A stretch of 33,831 nucleotides of DNA, taken from positions 1 to 33,831 of the forward strand of contig WFRY01000330.1 of assembly GCA_015486315.1 (NCBI GenBank). The letters run 5' to 3'. Every line of letters begins with the position of its first letter. Positions within the stretch are counted from its first letter, which is position 1. This document shows positions 19,379 to 28,464 of this stretch, one piece after another. Origin of the DNA: Desulfobulbaceae bacterium. Its GTDB lineage: Bacteria > Desulfobacterota > Desulfobulbia > Desulfobulbales > Desulfobulbaceae. The notes beneath the pieces are model-generated. The model was not told the origin of the DNA, made no database searches, and saw nothing but the letters and a program-made list of their open reading frames with translations. The position numbers were made by a program, and so were the translations under genes.

Positions 19379-20728
19379 TCAATTTCTGATCATCTCCGCA
19401 ATCTGAAACGCCATCTCCAGGGATTGTTCGGCATTGAGCCGGGGATCACAGGTCGTCAGATAGTTCCGGCCCAGCTGTTCGTCAGCGAGCTGACGTGCAC
19501 CGCCGGTACACTCGGTAACATCATCACCGGTAAGTTCAAAGTGAACCCCGCCCGGTACTGTTCCCTCTGCCCAGTGCAGTTCAAAAAAGCAGCGAAGTTC
19601 CGACAGGATATCATCAAAACTGCGGGTCTTGTGACCGCCCTCGGTCTTGCGGATATTGGCATGCATGGGATCACAGCTCCAGAGAACGTTCATACCCTCT
19701 TTTTTAACTGCCCGCAGCAGGGGGGGCAGATATTTTTCAATATCGTGTGCTCCAAAACGGGCAATCAGGGTCATCCGGCCCGCCTCATTCTCCGGGTTCA
19801 GCCGCTCAATGATGGCGAGAATATCGTCGATATCATGCTTGGGTCCAACCTTCATACCCAGTGGATTGAGAACACCACGCAGAAACTCGACATGGGCACC
19901 GTCAATCTGACGGGTACGGTCACCAATCCACAACATATGGCCGGAACAGTCGTACCAGCCGCCGTCCATTGAGTCTTCCCGGGTCAGCGACTCCTCATAA
20001 CCGAGAAATAATGCCTCATGGGAGGTAAAGAACTGGGCCTGCTTGAGCTGCGGCGCATCGGTATCGATACCAATGGTTTCCATAAAGGCAAGGGCCTGGC
20101 TGATCTGCTTGGCCAACCGTTCGTACGAACGTCCCATGGGGGACTGTTTAACAAACTCCTGATTCCAGGCCTGAACCTTGTGCAGGGCTCCGAACCCTCC
20201 CCTGGTAAAGGCCCGCAGCAGATTCAGGGTGGCGGCGGACATATTGTATCCCTGAAGAAGCCGCCGGGGATCAGGAATACGCGACTCCAGATCAGGCTGT
20301 ACTGCATTTGCCATATCACCACGATAACTGGGCAGTTCAACTCCGTTGACCATCTCGGTGTCGCTGGAACGGGGCTTGGCATACTGACCGGCAATACGAC
20401 CGACCTTGACCACTGGTTTGCCACCGGCATAGGTCAGGGTAACAGCCATCTGCAGGAGTACTTTCAAGGTATCCCTGATATTGGGAGCGGTACAGCGGGA
20501 AAACTCTTCCGAACAGTCCCCCCCCTGCAGCAGAAAGGCCTCGCCCTTTACCGCCTTGGCAAGTCCGGCCTTGAGATCACGAATTTCACCGGCAAATACC
20601 AGGGGCGGCAGGGACGCTATGGTCGCCAGGATTTCGTTGAGTTTTGTTTCATCCGGCCAGTTGGGCTGTTGCAGAGCAGTAAAATTATGCCAGGAAGACT
20701 TGGTCCAGTTATCTGTTGTATTGGTCAT
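19379..20728 (-). CDS. 3-deoxy-7-phosphoheptulonate synthase, class II (plant type)
   Basis: WHNFTALQQPNWPD; PPLVFAGEIRDLK; FLLQGGDCSEEF; KVGRIAGQYAKPRS; CDPMHANI. Confidence 0.94.
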   Translation of the reverse strand: MTNTTDNWTKSSWHNFTALQQPNWPDETKLNEILATIASLPPLVFAGEIRDLKAGLAKAVKGEAFLLQGGDCSEEFSRCTAPNIRDTLKVLLQMAVTLTYAGGKPVVKVGRIAGQYAKPRSSDTEMVNGVELPSYRGDMANAVQPDLESRIPDPRRLLQGYNMSAATLNLLRAFTRGGFGALHKVQAWNQEFVKQSPMGRSYERLAKQISQALAFMETIGIDTDAPQLKQAQFFTSHEALFLGYEESLTREDSMDGGWYDCSGHMLWIGDRTRQIDGAHVEFLRGVLNPLGMKVGPKHDIDDILAIIERLNPENEAGRMTLIARFGAHDIEKYLPPLLRAVKKEGMNVLWSCDPMHANIRKTEGGHKTRSFDDILSELRCFFELHWAEGTVPGGVHFELTGDDVTECTGGARQLADEQLGRNYLTTCDPRLNAEQSLEMAFQIAEMIRN

Positions 20729-20803
20729 GGTACGGTTTCTTTTTAGTTATTGGGTTAAAGGTGGAGGGTTGTACAAAAGGATCACCCGCAGGAGTAATAA
20801 AAT

Positions 20804-21379
20804 CTACTCTGTTTTGGGCAGGCTGCAGGAATCACCCCGACAGCAGACTTCAAGGTCAAAGGCGTTGAGGACGCGCAGGGTTCGCTCCCGTACCGCCTCA
20901 TCAACAGGCGGCCTGCAGCTGTATTCGTTAATCATCCCTTCCGCCTGCTCGCGGTTCGGGATGGCCTCCAGGCCGGTGGCCAGCACCTTGCCGGTGGCGG
21001 TTTCCAGCAGTTCGGCATCCCGGCCGTTGGTGACGACTGCCAAAGGTATGCAGTATTCGGGGTCAAGTACCCGCGCCGCTGCCAGAGCTGACTTTTCCCT
21101 GGTCACAAGTGACCCGGGACCGTAGCGCAGGACATACAGTCGTTTTCCTGCAACCGAGACCGTCAAATCAATGATGGAGCGGACGAAAATTTTATTAAAG
21201 GTCGTTTCAATGGTAAGGCGGGGCTCCAGATCTTCCCTGGCAAACCCCTTTTCCTCAACCATCATCCGCTCCAGATCCTGGCGAAACCGCTCATCATCGG
21301 TATCCGGTAGATCTTCACCGGTCAGGTAATCCTTTAAAGTACCATAAATAATATGATGACCAGGAATCTTGCGTTGCAT
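20804..21379 (-). CDS. Stand-alone type I restriction HsdR N-terminal-like (HSDR_N-type) protein
   Basis: MQRKIPGHHIIYGTLKDYLTGEDLPDTDDERFRQDLERMMVEEKGF...DLTVSVAGKRLYVLRYGPGSLVTREKSALAAARVL resembles the nuclease-fold HSDR_N_2 domain; start moved from 21436 to 21379. Confidence 0.65.
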   Translation of the reverse strand: MQRKIPGHHIIYGTLKDYLTGEDLPDTDDERFRQDLERMMVEEKGFAREDLEPRLTIETTFNKIFVRSIIDLTVSVAGKRLYVLRYGPGSLVTREKSALAAARVLDPEYCIPLAVVTNGRDAELLETATGKVLATGLEAIPNREQAEGMINEYSCRPPVDEAVRERTLRVLNAFDLEVCCRGDSCSLPKTE

Positions 21380-21475
21380 AATGGGACTTGAATACGTGTT
21401 AACTGTTGCCTTCTGCAGACTGCCGGTCAATGGCAAACCATTGCCGGCAGTCTTTCGCCTTGCTGTTGTGTACTC

Positions 21476-22372
21476 TTACAGTTCCAGCCAGGACTCGGAA
21501 AAAATAGTCTGACCGGACAGGGCCTTATAGGTTTTATAATGCTCCATGGCTGTTCCTTCAAGGGTAGACGGATCAGGATCAGTGCCGTCCATCATGGCGT
21601 GTACCATATCCACCACATCCTGCCGCTCACCTTTACAGATAGCCATCAGCTCGGTATCATAGGAGTTAACGATTGCAGTACTGATGCCATACTTCATGAG
21701 CATGATCAGATAGGTGCGATCCAGGTACTTGCGCAGGTGATCGGCAACGCCGTTGGAGACATTGGACAGCCCGACTGTTGAACCGGAACCCGGAGCGATG
21801 TCAGGCAGCATCATCATGAACTCCAGGCCTGCGGCTATCTGATCCGCTCCCAGGGTAATGGGCGTGCCGATGGGATCAAAGAGAATTTTTTCATTGGGAA
21901 TTCCCGCCTCGTTCAGGGCCATCATCAGGTCAACGGACATTGCAGCACGCTCCGCGGAATCACGGGGCATACCATCTGGTCCCCACAGCAGGGCAATGAC
22001 ATCACAACCCGCCTCCGCAGCCACGGGAATCAATGCCTCCATACGCTCCGGCTGGGCCGAAATAGAATTCATAATTGCCTGGGTTTTGTTCTTGACCACT
22101 TTAAAGCCGGCTGCCATGGCATCGGTATTGGTGCTGTCCAGACAAAGCGGGGTATCAACGGTATCCTGTACAGTCTCAACAACCCAGGGCATGAGCTCGG
22201 TCCCATCCTTACGCGCCGGTCCGATATTAAGGTCCAGATAACTGGCACCGGAAGCGGTTTCTTCCTTTGCCATTTCCTGAACAGGGCCCTGGCTGCGCTC
22301 CTTCATGGCAGAACCACTCCTGGTACCCATGATATTAATACTCTCAGCTATTGCCTTTACCGTCATTGCCAT
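21476..22372 (-). CDS. acsE: Methyltetrahydrofolate:corrinoid/iron-sulfur protein methyltransferase-like (AcsE/MeTr)
   Basis: Pterin-binding fold: GASYLDLNIGPARKDGTELMPWVVETVQDTVDTPLCLDSTN; ILFDPIGTPITLG; STVGLSNVSNGV. Confidence 0.88.
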   Translation of the reverse strand: MAMTVKAIAESINIMGTRSGSAMKERSQGPVQEMAKEETASGASYLDLNIGPARKDGTELMPWVVETVQDTVDTPLCLDSTNTDAMAAGFKVVKNKTQAIMNSISAQPERMEALIPVAAEAGCDVIALLWGPDGMPRDSAERAAMSVDLMMALNEAGIPNEKILFDPIGTPITLGADQIAAGLEFMMMLPDIAPGSGSTVGLSNVSNGVADHLRKYLDRTYLIMLMKYGISTAIVNSYDTELMAICKGERQDVVDMVHAMMDGTDPDPSTLEGTAMEHYKTYKALSGQTIFSESWLEL

Positions 22373-22615
22373 TTGCGTTCTCCTTTGGTAAATTATTTTC
22401 AGATGTTAAAGTATTCAATGCGGCCACCGGTGCCGACCGGAGAGGTGACAGTCATCACCCACCCGGCCGCCCCGACAAATCCGCGTAAACCACGGGCCGT
22501 GCATTATATCATTTCCGACCGCATGATCTCTGTTACAATCCGTCAAGGATAGAACCTGATAATTAATCGCATTTTTGCGTATTTGTCAATCATCAAATTG
22601 CCATACACCCCCACA

Positions 22616-24052
22616 ATGTGCAGGCTCCGCCTGCCGATGTTTCTCCTGCTGCTGCTCTTAACACTGGCTGCCGGCGGCTGCATGGATCTGCGTCCGGAAC
22701 CTGCAGTTCCCGGTCCGGAAAATCTTTCCGACCATTTTTCTCTGTACAGCACCGCTGATGATGCCGCCCTCCCCTGGTGGAACAACTTTAACGACCCCGA
22801 GCTCGACCAGCTGATTACAAGCGGTCTCGCAGACAACCTCAGCCTCCAGGAGGCATGGGCCAGACTCTCACAGACCAGGGCCCTGGCTGCAAAAGCCGGG
22901 GCCGGGCAGTACCCGGATCTCTCGATGAACGGAACAGCTGCCCACCTACGTTCCGACAGTTCGGATGCCCGGCAGCAGACCAATGAAAATTTTACCCTGG
23001 GCCTGGACACCGGCTACGAAATTGATCTCTGGGGGCGGGTACGGGCACAGATTAAAGGTGCTGATCTTGATCTGGATGCAGGCCGGGAGGATGTCAACGT
23101 CCTCATCATGAGCCTGAGCGGTCTGATAGCTGAAACCTGGGTGGAACTGCTCTCCCAGCGACAGCAGCAACTGCAGCTTAAAGAACAACTGGAGCTCAAT
23201 AAAAAACTACTGGACCTCATTGAAATGCGCTTTACCATGTCCCGGGCCAGTGCCCTGGACGTGTACCAGCAGGGACAGACCGTCACCGCTCTGCAGGGAG
23301 GGCTGATCAATTCACGGGCCCGCAGACAGCTGCAGCTCAACCAGCTGGCACTGCTCACCGGACGCTCCACTGCCGCCGGGATGAACCTGAGCCGGGTGAA
23401 GTTTCCGGAAATTTCCTCACTGCCCCCCACCGGCCTCCCCGCTGATCTACTGGCAAGGCGGCCTGATATCCGGGCGGCGGGACTGCGCCTGCAAAGTGCA
23501 GGTTGGCAGGTTGCCGCAGCACGGGCGGACCGGCTGCCGAAAATCAGGCTTGGCGGGGCAGTCAACTACACCTCGACCGCCCTTGACCTCTTGCTGGATA
23601 ACTGGATACTGAGACTTGCAGCCACGGTAACCGGCCCCATCTTTGACGGAGGGTACCGCCGGGCCGAGGTGAAACGCAGCCGGGCAGTGGTGGATGAGCG
23701 GCTGGCTGCTTACCGAAACACCGTGCTCACTGCCGTCCGTGAGGTTGAAGATGCCCTGACCCGGGAGCAGCAATACCGGAATTTCCTCATCAATATCGAC
23801 AAACAGCTGCAGTTAACTGAAATGGCCTACCGGGAGGCAACCTGGCGCTATCTGAACGGGCTCAACGACTTCCTGCCAGTGCTCAGGGAACAGATCAACC
23901 TGATCACCTTCCAGCTTGACCGAATCAAGACCGGTGCCGACCTGCTCAAGGCAAGAATCCTGCTCTATAAGGCCCTGGGCGGCAGTTGGATGGCAGACAT
24001 TCCGGAGCCTGCTGCCGAAAAAAGTATCCACCTATACAAAAAAACGAAATGA
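22616..24052 (+). CDS. RND efflux outer-membrane lipoprotein (TolC/NodT-like)
   Basis: Lipobox LTLAAGGC; WWNNFNDPELDQLITSGLADNLSLQEAWARLSQTRA; LLARRPDIRAAGLRLQSAGWQVAAARADRLPKI. ATG at 22616 preferred over the TTG at 22583. Confidence 0.92.
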   Translation: MCRLRLPMFLLLLLLTLAAGGCMDLRPEPAVPGPENLSDHFSLYSTADDAALPWWNNFNDPELDQLITSGLADNLSLQEAWARLSQTRALAAKAGAGQYPDLSMNGTAAHLRSDSSDARQQTNENFTLGLDTGYEIDLWGRVRAQIKGADLDLDAGREDVNVLIMSLSGLIAETWVELLSQRQQQLQLKEQLELNKKLLDLIEMRFTMSRASALDVYQQGQTVTALQGGLINSRARRQLQLNQLALLTGRSTAAGMNLSRVKFPEISSLPPTGLPADLLARRPDIRAAGLRLQSAGWQVAAARADRLPKIRLGGAVNYTSTALDLLLDNWILRLAATVTGPIFDGGYRRAEVKRSRAVVDERLAAYRNTVLTAVREVEDALTREQQYRNFLINIDKQLQLTEMAYREATWRYLNGLNDFLPVLREQINLITFQLDRIKTGADLLKARILLYKALGGSWMADIPEPAAEKSIHLYKKTK

Positions 24053-24070
24053 CCATAATATACACCTCCC

Positions 24071-25330
24071 ATGACTGATAAAAAATTTCAGCAGGAAGAT
24101 CCCCTCCAGGTCGATACTGCTGCCCCGGTACGTTCGGGAAAACAAAAATTCATGGCCGTCATCATTATTACGGCAATACTGGCCTGCGGCTGGTTTATTT
24201 CGCAGGGGTTGCTCCACTCGAAGCCGAAAGTCCATCGCCGGCAACCAACCAAGATGAAAACCGTAGTTCGACTGCAGGAGCTCAAACCTGCCGACCTTGC
24301 CCTTGAAGTCGAGGCCATGGGGACGGCAATTGCCTCGCAAAAGCTTGAGCTTAAGCCCAGGGTTTCCGGCAGAGTTGTGGAGGTCAGTCCGCAACTCGTC
24401 CCCGGCAGTCTGCTGAAAAAATCAGCTTTTATCCTGAAGATTGATGACCAGGACTATCAGCTTGCCCTTGAGCGCAGCAAAAATAACCTGCAAAAGGCCT
24501 CCATGGACCTGCGTCTTGAGCAGGGCAACCAGAAAGTAGCCAGACGTGAATTCGACCTGCTTCGTGAATATTCAGCATCCGGACTCAATAATGCCCCCCG
24601 GGACCTTGCCCTGCGCAAACCGCAATTAGCCAAGGCAACAGCCGTTGAAGCCGCCGCCCGCACTGAACTGCAGCAGGCTGAACTCAACCTGAACCGTACC
24701 ACGCTCCGAATGCCTTTTAACAGTGTGGTACTGGAAAAAAATGTTACCATCGGCACAGAGATTTCTCCGCAAACCACAGTAGCCACCATGGCCGGAACAG
24801 ATGAATTCTGGATCAGGGTGTCCATACCCCGCAGTGATCTGGACGACATCCTCCTGCCCTCGACACAATCAGAACAGATACCGGTTACCCTGCTCCCTAC
24901 CCCCTGGAATGGAAATGCCGACACAACCTGGCAGGGCACCATCCTCCGCCTGCTGCCCGATGTCGACCCCAGGGGCCTCATGGCCCGGCTGCTGATCTCG
25001 GTTAAAAATCCGCTGCTGCAAAACCAGAAAAATCCACTGCTGCTCGGCACCATGGTCAAAGTCCTGCTGCCCGGAAAAACCATTGCTGCCTGTTATGCCA
25101 TCCCGCGCACGGCTGTCCTTCCGGACTTCAGCGTTCTCCTGGCCGATGCGACTGACACCCTGGAAATCCGACCGGTCACAGTGGCTAAAATGGACAGTAA
25201 TGTTGCCTACATAACGAGTGGCCTGCACAGTGGTGAACGCTTGATTGTCTCTCCGGTACCGGCCCCCATTAGCGGCATGAAACTCTCTCCGACATCCGGA
25301 AAAAAATCCACCGGACAATCCCGGCCATGA
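24071..25330 (+). CDS. RND efflux periplasmic adaptor (HlyD/MFP family)
   Basis: TM anchor, biotinyl-lipoyl-like and hairpin regions; between the OMP and RND genes. Confidence 0.92.
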   Translation: MTDKKFQQEDPLQVDTAAPVRSGKQKFMAVIIITAILACGWFISQGLLHSKPKVHRRQPTKMKTVVRLQELKPADLALEVEAMGTAIASQKLELKPRVSGRVVEVSPQLVPGSLLKKSAFILKIDDQDYQLALERSKNNLQKASMDLRLEQGNQKVARREFDLLREYSASGLNNAPRDLALRKPQLAKATAVEAAARTELQQAELNLNRTTLRMPFNSVVLEKNVTIGTEISPQTTVATMAGTDEFWIRVSIPRSDLDDILLPSTQSEQIPVTLLPTPWNGNADTTWQGTILRLLPDVDPRGLMARLLISVKNPLLQNQKNPLLLGTMVKVLLPGKTIAACYAIPRTAVLPDFSVLLADATDTLEIRPVTVAKMDSNVAYITSGLHSGERLIVSPVPAPISGMKLSPTSGKKSTGQSRP

Positions 25331-28300
25331 CCCGGACCCAGTTCTCCGGAAAACATGGCCCCCTGGGATGGATGGCCGCCAATCCTGTGGCCGCCAATAT
25401 CCTGATGCTCTTCTTCCTGCTCGGCGGCCTGTACTGGTCCTCCCAGATCAGACAGGAGGTATTTCCTGAATTTGACCTGGACGAAGTCATTGTCCGGGTC
25501 GCCTATCCCGGAGCCAGCCCGGAAGAAGTCGCTGAAGGAATCATCCTGCCGGTGGAAGAGGCGGTTTCATCGCTTGCCGGGATTAAGGAGATCACCAGTT
25601 CCGCTGTCGAGGGCAGCGGAACTGTCCGTATAGAGGCGATGCTGGACATGGATCTGCAGCAGCTGGCCCTTGACGTCAAAAACGAGGTGGATCGAATCGC
25701 CTCGTTCCCTGTTGATGCGGAAGAACCATCCGTGACCATACCAATCAAACGCAGGTCGGTGATTACCCTGATCCTGTATGGCAACCTCAGCCGTCATGTA
25801 CTGCGCGAAAATGCGGAGCTGGTCCGTGACCAACTGCTGCAGGATAAGATCATCTCCCAGGTTGAACTGCTGGGAGCACGTCCCCTTGAAATTTCCATTG
25901 ATATTTCCCTGGATACCCTGCGCAGTTTTGATCTCAACCTGCAGGACGTTGCCGGCCGCATTCGCCAGGCCTCCCTTGACCTGCCCGGCGGCACCATCAA
26001 GGCACCCGGCGGCCAGGTGCAGCTCAGGATGAAGGAGCGGCGTGATTTCGGCCATGAGTTCGGCAGTCTGCCGGTATTGACCACGGCTGACGGCACCCCT
26101 GTCCTGCTGCGGGATATTGCAGTCATTACGGACGGCTTCAGAGAGACCGATCGGGAACTGAGCTATAATCACAAACCGGCCATCGGTGTAGAGGTGTTCC
26201 GGGTGGGTGAGCAGGGCCCCATTGAAATTGCCGATGCCGTGCGCAGACATATCACCCGATTACAGGCCGTACTGCCTGACGGCATAGAGGTCGCAGCAGT
26301 AAATGACCGATCCGAAATCTATAAACAGCGCCTGCACCTGCTGCTCAAAAACGGCTACCTGGGTTTACTCCTGGTCTTTCTCCTGCTGGGCATCTTTCTG
26401 GAACCACGCCTTGCCTTCTGGGTAACCATGGGCATTCCGGTTTCTTTTGCCGGTGCCCTGCTCTTTCTGCCCATGCTTGATGTATCCATCAATATGGTGT
26501 CGCTGTTTGCCTTTATTGTCTCGCTTGGTATTGTTGTAGATGATACCATTATTATCGGCGAAAATATACACAGCCTCCGGCAGCGCGGCATGTCCGCTCT
26601 GGATGCGTCCATTGCCGGGGTGCGGGAGATGGCGGTCCCGGTGACTTTTTCCGTGCTTACAAACATCATTACCTTTATGCCCCTCTACTTCATTCCCGGA
26701 GTAATGGGCAAAATATTCCGTAACATCCCCCTGGTTGTGGTGGTGGTCTTTGCCATCTCGCTTGTTGAAGCCCTTTTTGTTCTGCCCGCCCATCTTGGCC
26801 ACCAGAAGCCGCTGCGCGGAAAAATAACGACCACTATAGCCGACTGGCAGGCAATGATCAGCCAGGGCATCCGCCGGTTTATCAGCCGGGTCTTTACTCC
26901 CATGCTCATCTTCTGTCTCCGCTACCGTTACATTACCGTGGCGACCGGTATTGTGCTGCTGATGATCACCGGGGCCTACGTCAAAAGCGGACGCATGGGC
27001 ATGACCATGTTTCCCCGCATTGAATCGGACAAAGCCTATGTCAATTTTTCTCTGCCCGTGGGAGTGCCGCTGGAACAGACGCAGGAGGCAAGAGACAGAC
27101 TGCTGGCTGCTGCAGAAAAAATCAGTCAGGAAAACGGCGGCAGAGTCCTGGTGCAGGGCATGCTCTCTGAAATCATCGACAACACCGGCTGGATTAAAGT
27201 CTTTCTCACGCCTCCGGATTCCCGCCCCCTGTCAACAGCTGAATTTGTTAAAAAATGGCGGCGGCTGACCAGGCACATCCCCGGCATTGAGTCAATCCGG
27301 TTTAAATCCAACTTCGGCGGGCCCGGATCAGGCGCAGTCCTGACCGTCGAGCTGGCCCATCGAAACAGTGCTGTCCTTGAACAGGCCGGCAGTGAACTGG
27401 CCGCAGCACTCACCTCCTTTGCAACGGTCAGTGATATAGATGACGGCTTTGCCGGAGGCAAGCAGCAGTTTGATTTTCAGCTGCTCAACACAGGATACCG
27501 TCTGGGACTGCGCCCGGAAACCGTGGCCCGTCAGATCCGCGCCTCCTTTTATGGCTACGAAATTACCCGCCAGCTGCGTGGACGAAACGAAATACGGGTA
27601 ATGATCCGGTTGCCCGAGCAGGAACGTAGATCCCTGCACTCCCTGGAGACCATGATGATCCGCCTGCCGAACGGTGGTGAAGTTCCCCTCTCCGCTGTTG
27701 CCGCCATCACCAGGGGCCGGGCCGATACAAAAATTGAACGGCGTAACGGGCGCAGGATCATCCGGGTTACCGCCGATATCACCCCGCCCAGCCAGTCCGA
27801 CCAGGTGGTTACCGTGCTGAGAGAGGAAATCCTGCCCGAACTGCAGAAACAGTTTCCGGGACTGTCCTTTGATTTCAGCGGCAAGCAGAAAGATCGGAAA
27901 GAATCCATGCAGGCACTGGCCCGGGGAATGGCTACCGCCCTGCTGCTGGTCTACGTGCTGCTTGCCGTTGTCTTCAGGTCGTATATACAGCCGGCAATCA
28001 TCATGACCGCCATTCCCTTCGGCATTGTCGGTGCTGTTCTCGGCCACCTGATCATGGGCTATTCCCTGAGCCTGATCTCTTTTTTCGGTATTGTGGCCCT
28101 GTCCGGCGTGGTGGTCAACGACTCACTGGTCCTTATTGATCTGGCCAACCGGAAACGAATGGAGGGCCAAACCGGTTATGCAGCAGTGGTTAACGCCGCA
28201 GTATCAAGATTCCGGCCCATCCTGCTCACCACTCTGACCACTTTTTTCGGCCTGCTGCCGATGATCTTTGAGACCTCACGCCAGGCCAGGTTTCTTATTC

Positions 28301-28464
28301 CCATGGCTATCTCCCTTGGGTTTGGTATTCTTTTTGCAACCATCATTACCCTGGTTCTGGTACCATCTCTATACCTGATCCTGCAGGACATCCATAACAT
28401 TGCACCGGCTGAAGGAAAAACCATCAATGGCAGCCGTTCCCATTCCAGAAGGTATTCATTATGA
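25327..28464 (+). CDS. RND efflux permease (AcrB/HAE1-like)
   Basis: NPVAANILMLFFLLGGLYWSSQIRQEVFPEFDLDEVIVRVAYPGASPEEVAEGI; FIVSLGIVVDDTIIIGENI; 4-bp overlap with the adaptor gene. Confidence 0.94.
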   Translation: MTRTQFSGKHGPLGWMAANPVAANILMLFFLLGGLYWSSQIRQEVFPEFDLDEVIVRVAYPGASPEEVAEGIILPVEEAVSSLAGIKEITSSAVEGSGTVRIEAMLDMDLQQLALDVKNEVDRIASFPVDAEEPSVTIPIKRRSVITLILYGNLSRHVLRENAELVRDQLLQDKIISQVELLGARPLEISIDISLDTLRSFDLNLQDVAGRIRQASLDLPGGTIKAPGGQVQLRMKERRDFGHEFGSLPVLTTADGTPVLLRDIAVITDGFRETDRELSYNHKPAIGVEVFRVGEQGPIEIADAVRRHITRLQAVLPDGIEVAAVNDRSEIYKQRLHLLLKNGYLGLLLVFLLLGIFLEPRLAFWVTMGIPVSFAGALLFLPMLDVSINMVSLFAFIVSLGIVVDDTIIIGENIHSLRQRGMSALDASIAGVREMAVPVTFSVLTNIITFMPLYFIPGVMGKIFRNIPLVVVVVFAISLVEALFVLPAHLGHQKPLRGKITTTIADWQAMISQGIRRFISRVFTPMLIFCLRYRYITVATGIVLLMITGAYVKSGRMGMTMFPRIESDKAYVNFSLPVGVPLEQTQEARDRLLAAAEKISQENGGRVLVQGMLSEIIDNTGWIKVFLTPPDSRPLSTAEFVKKWRRLTRHIPGIESIRFKSNFGGPGSGAVLTVELAHRNSAVLEQAGSELAAALTSFATVSDIDDGFAGGKQQFDFQLLNTGYRLGLRPETVARQIRASFYGYEITRQLRGRNEIRVMIRLPEQERRSLHSLETMMIRLPNGGEVPLSAVAAITRGRADTKIERRNGRRIIRVTADITPPSQSDQVVTVLREEILPELQKQFPGLSFDFSGKQKDRKESMQALARGMATALLLVYVLLAVVFRSYIQPAIIMTAIPFGIVGAVLGHLIMGYSLSLISFFGIVALSGVVVNDSLVLIDLANRKRMEGQTGYAAVVNAAVSRFRPILLTTLTTFFGLLPMIFETSRQARFLIPMAISLGFGILFATIITLVLVPSLYLILQDIHNIAPAEGKTINGSRSHSRRYSL

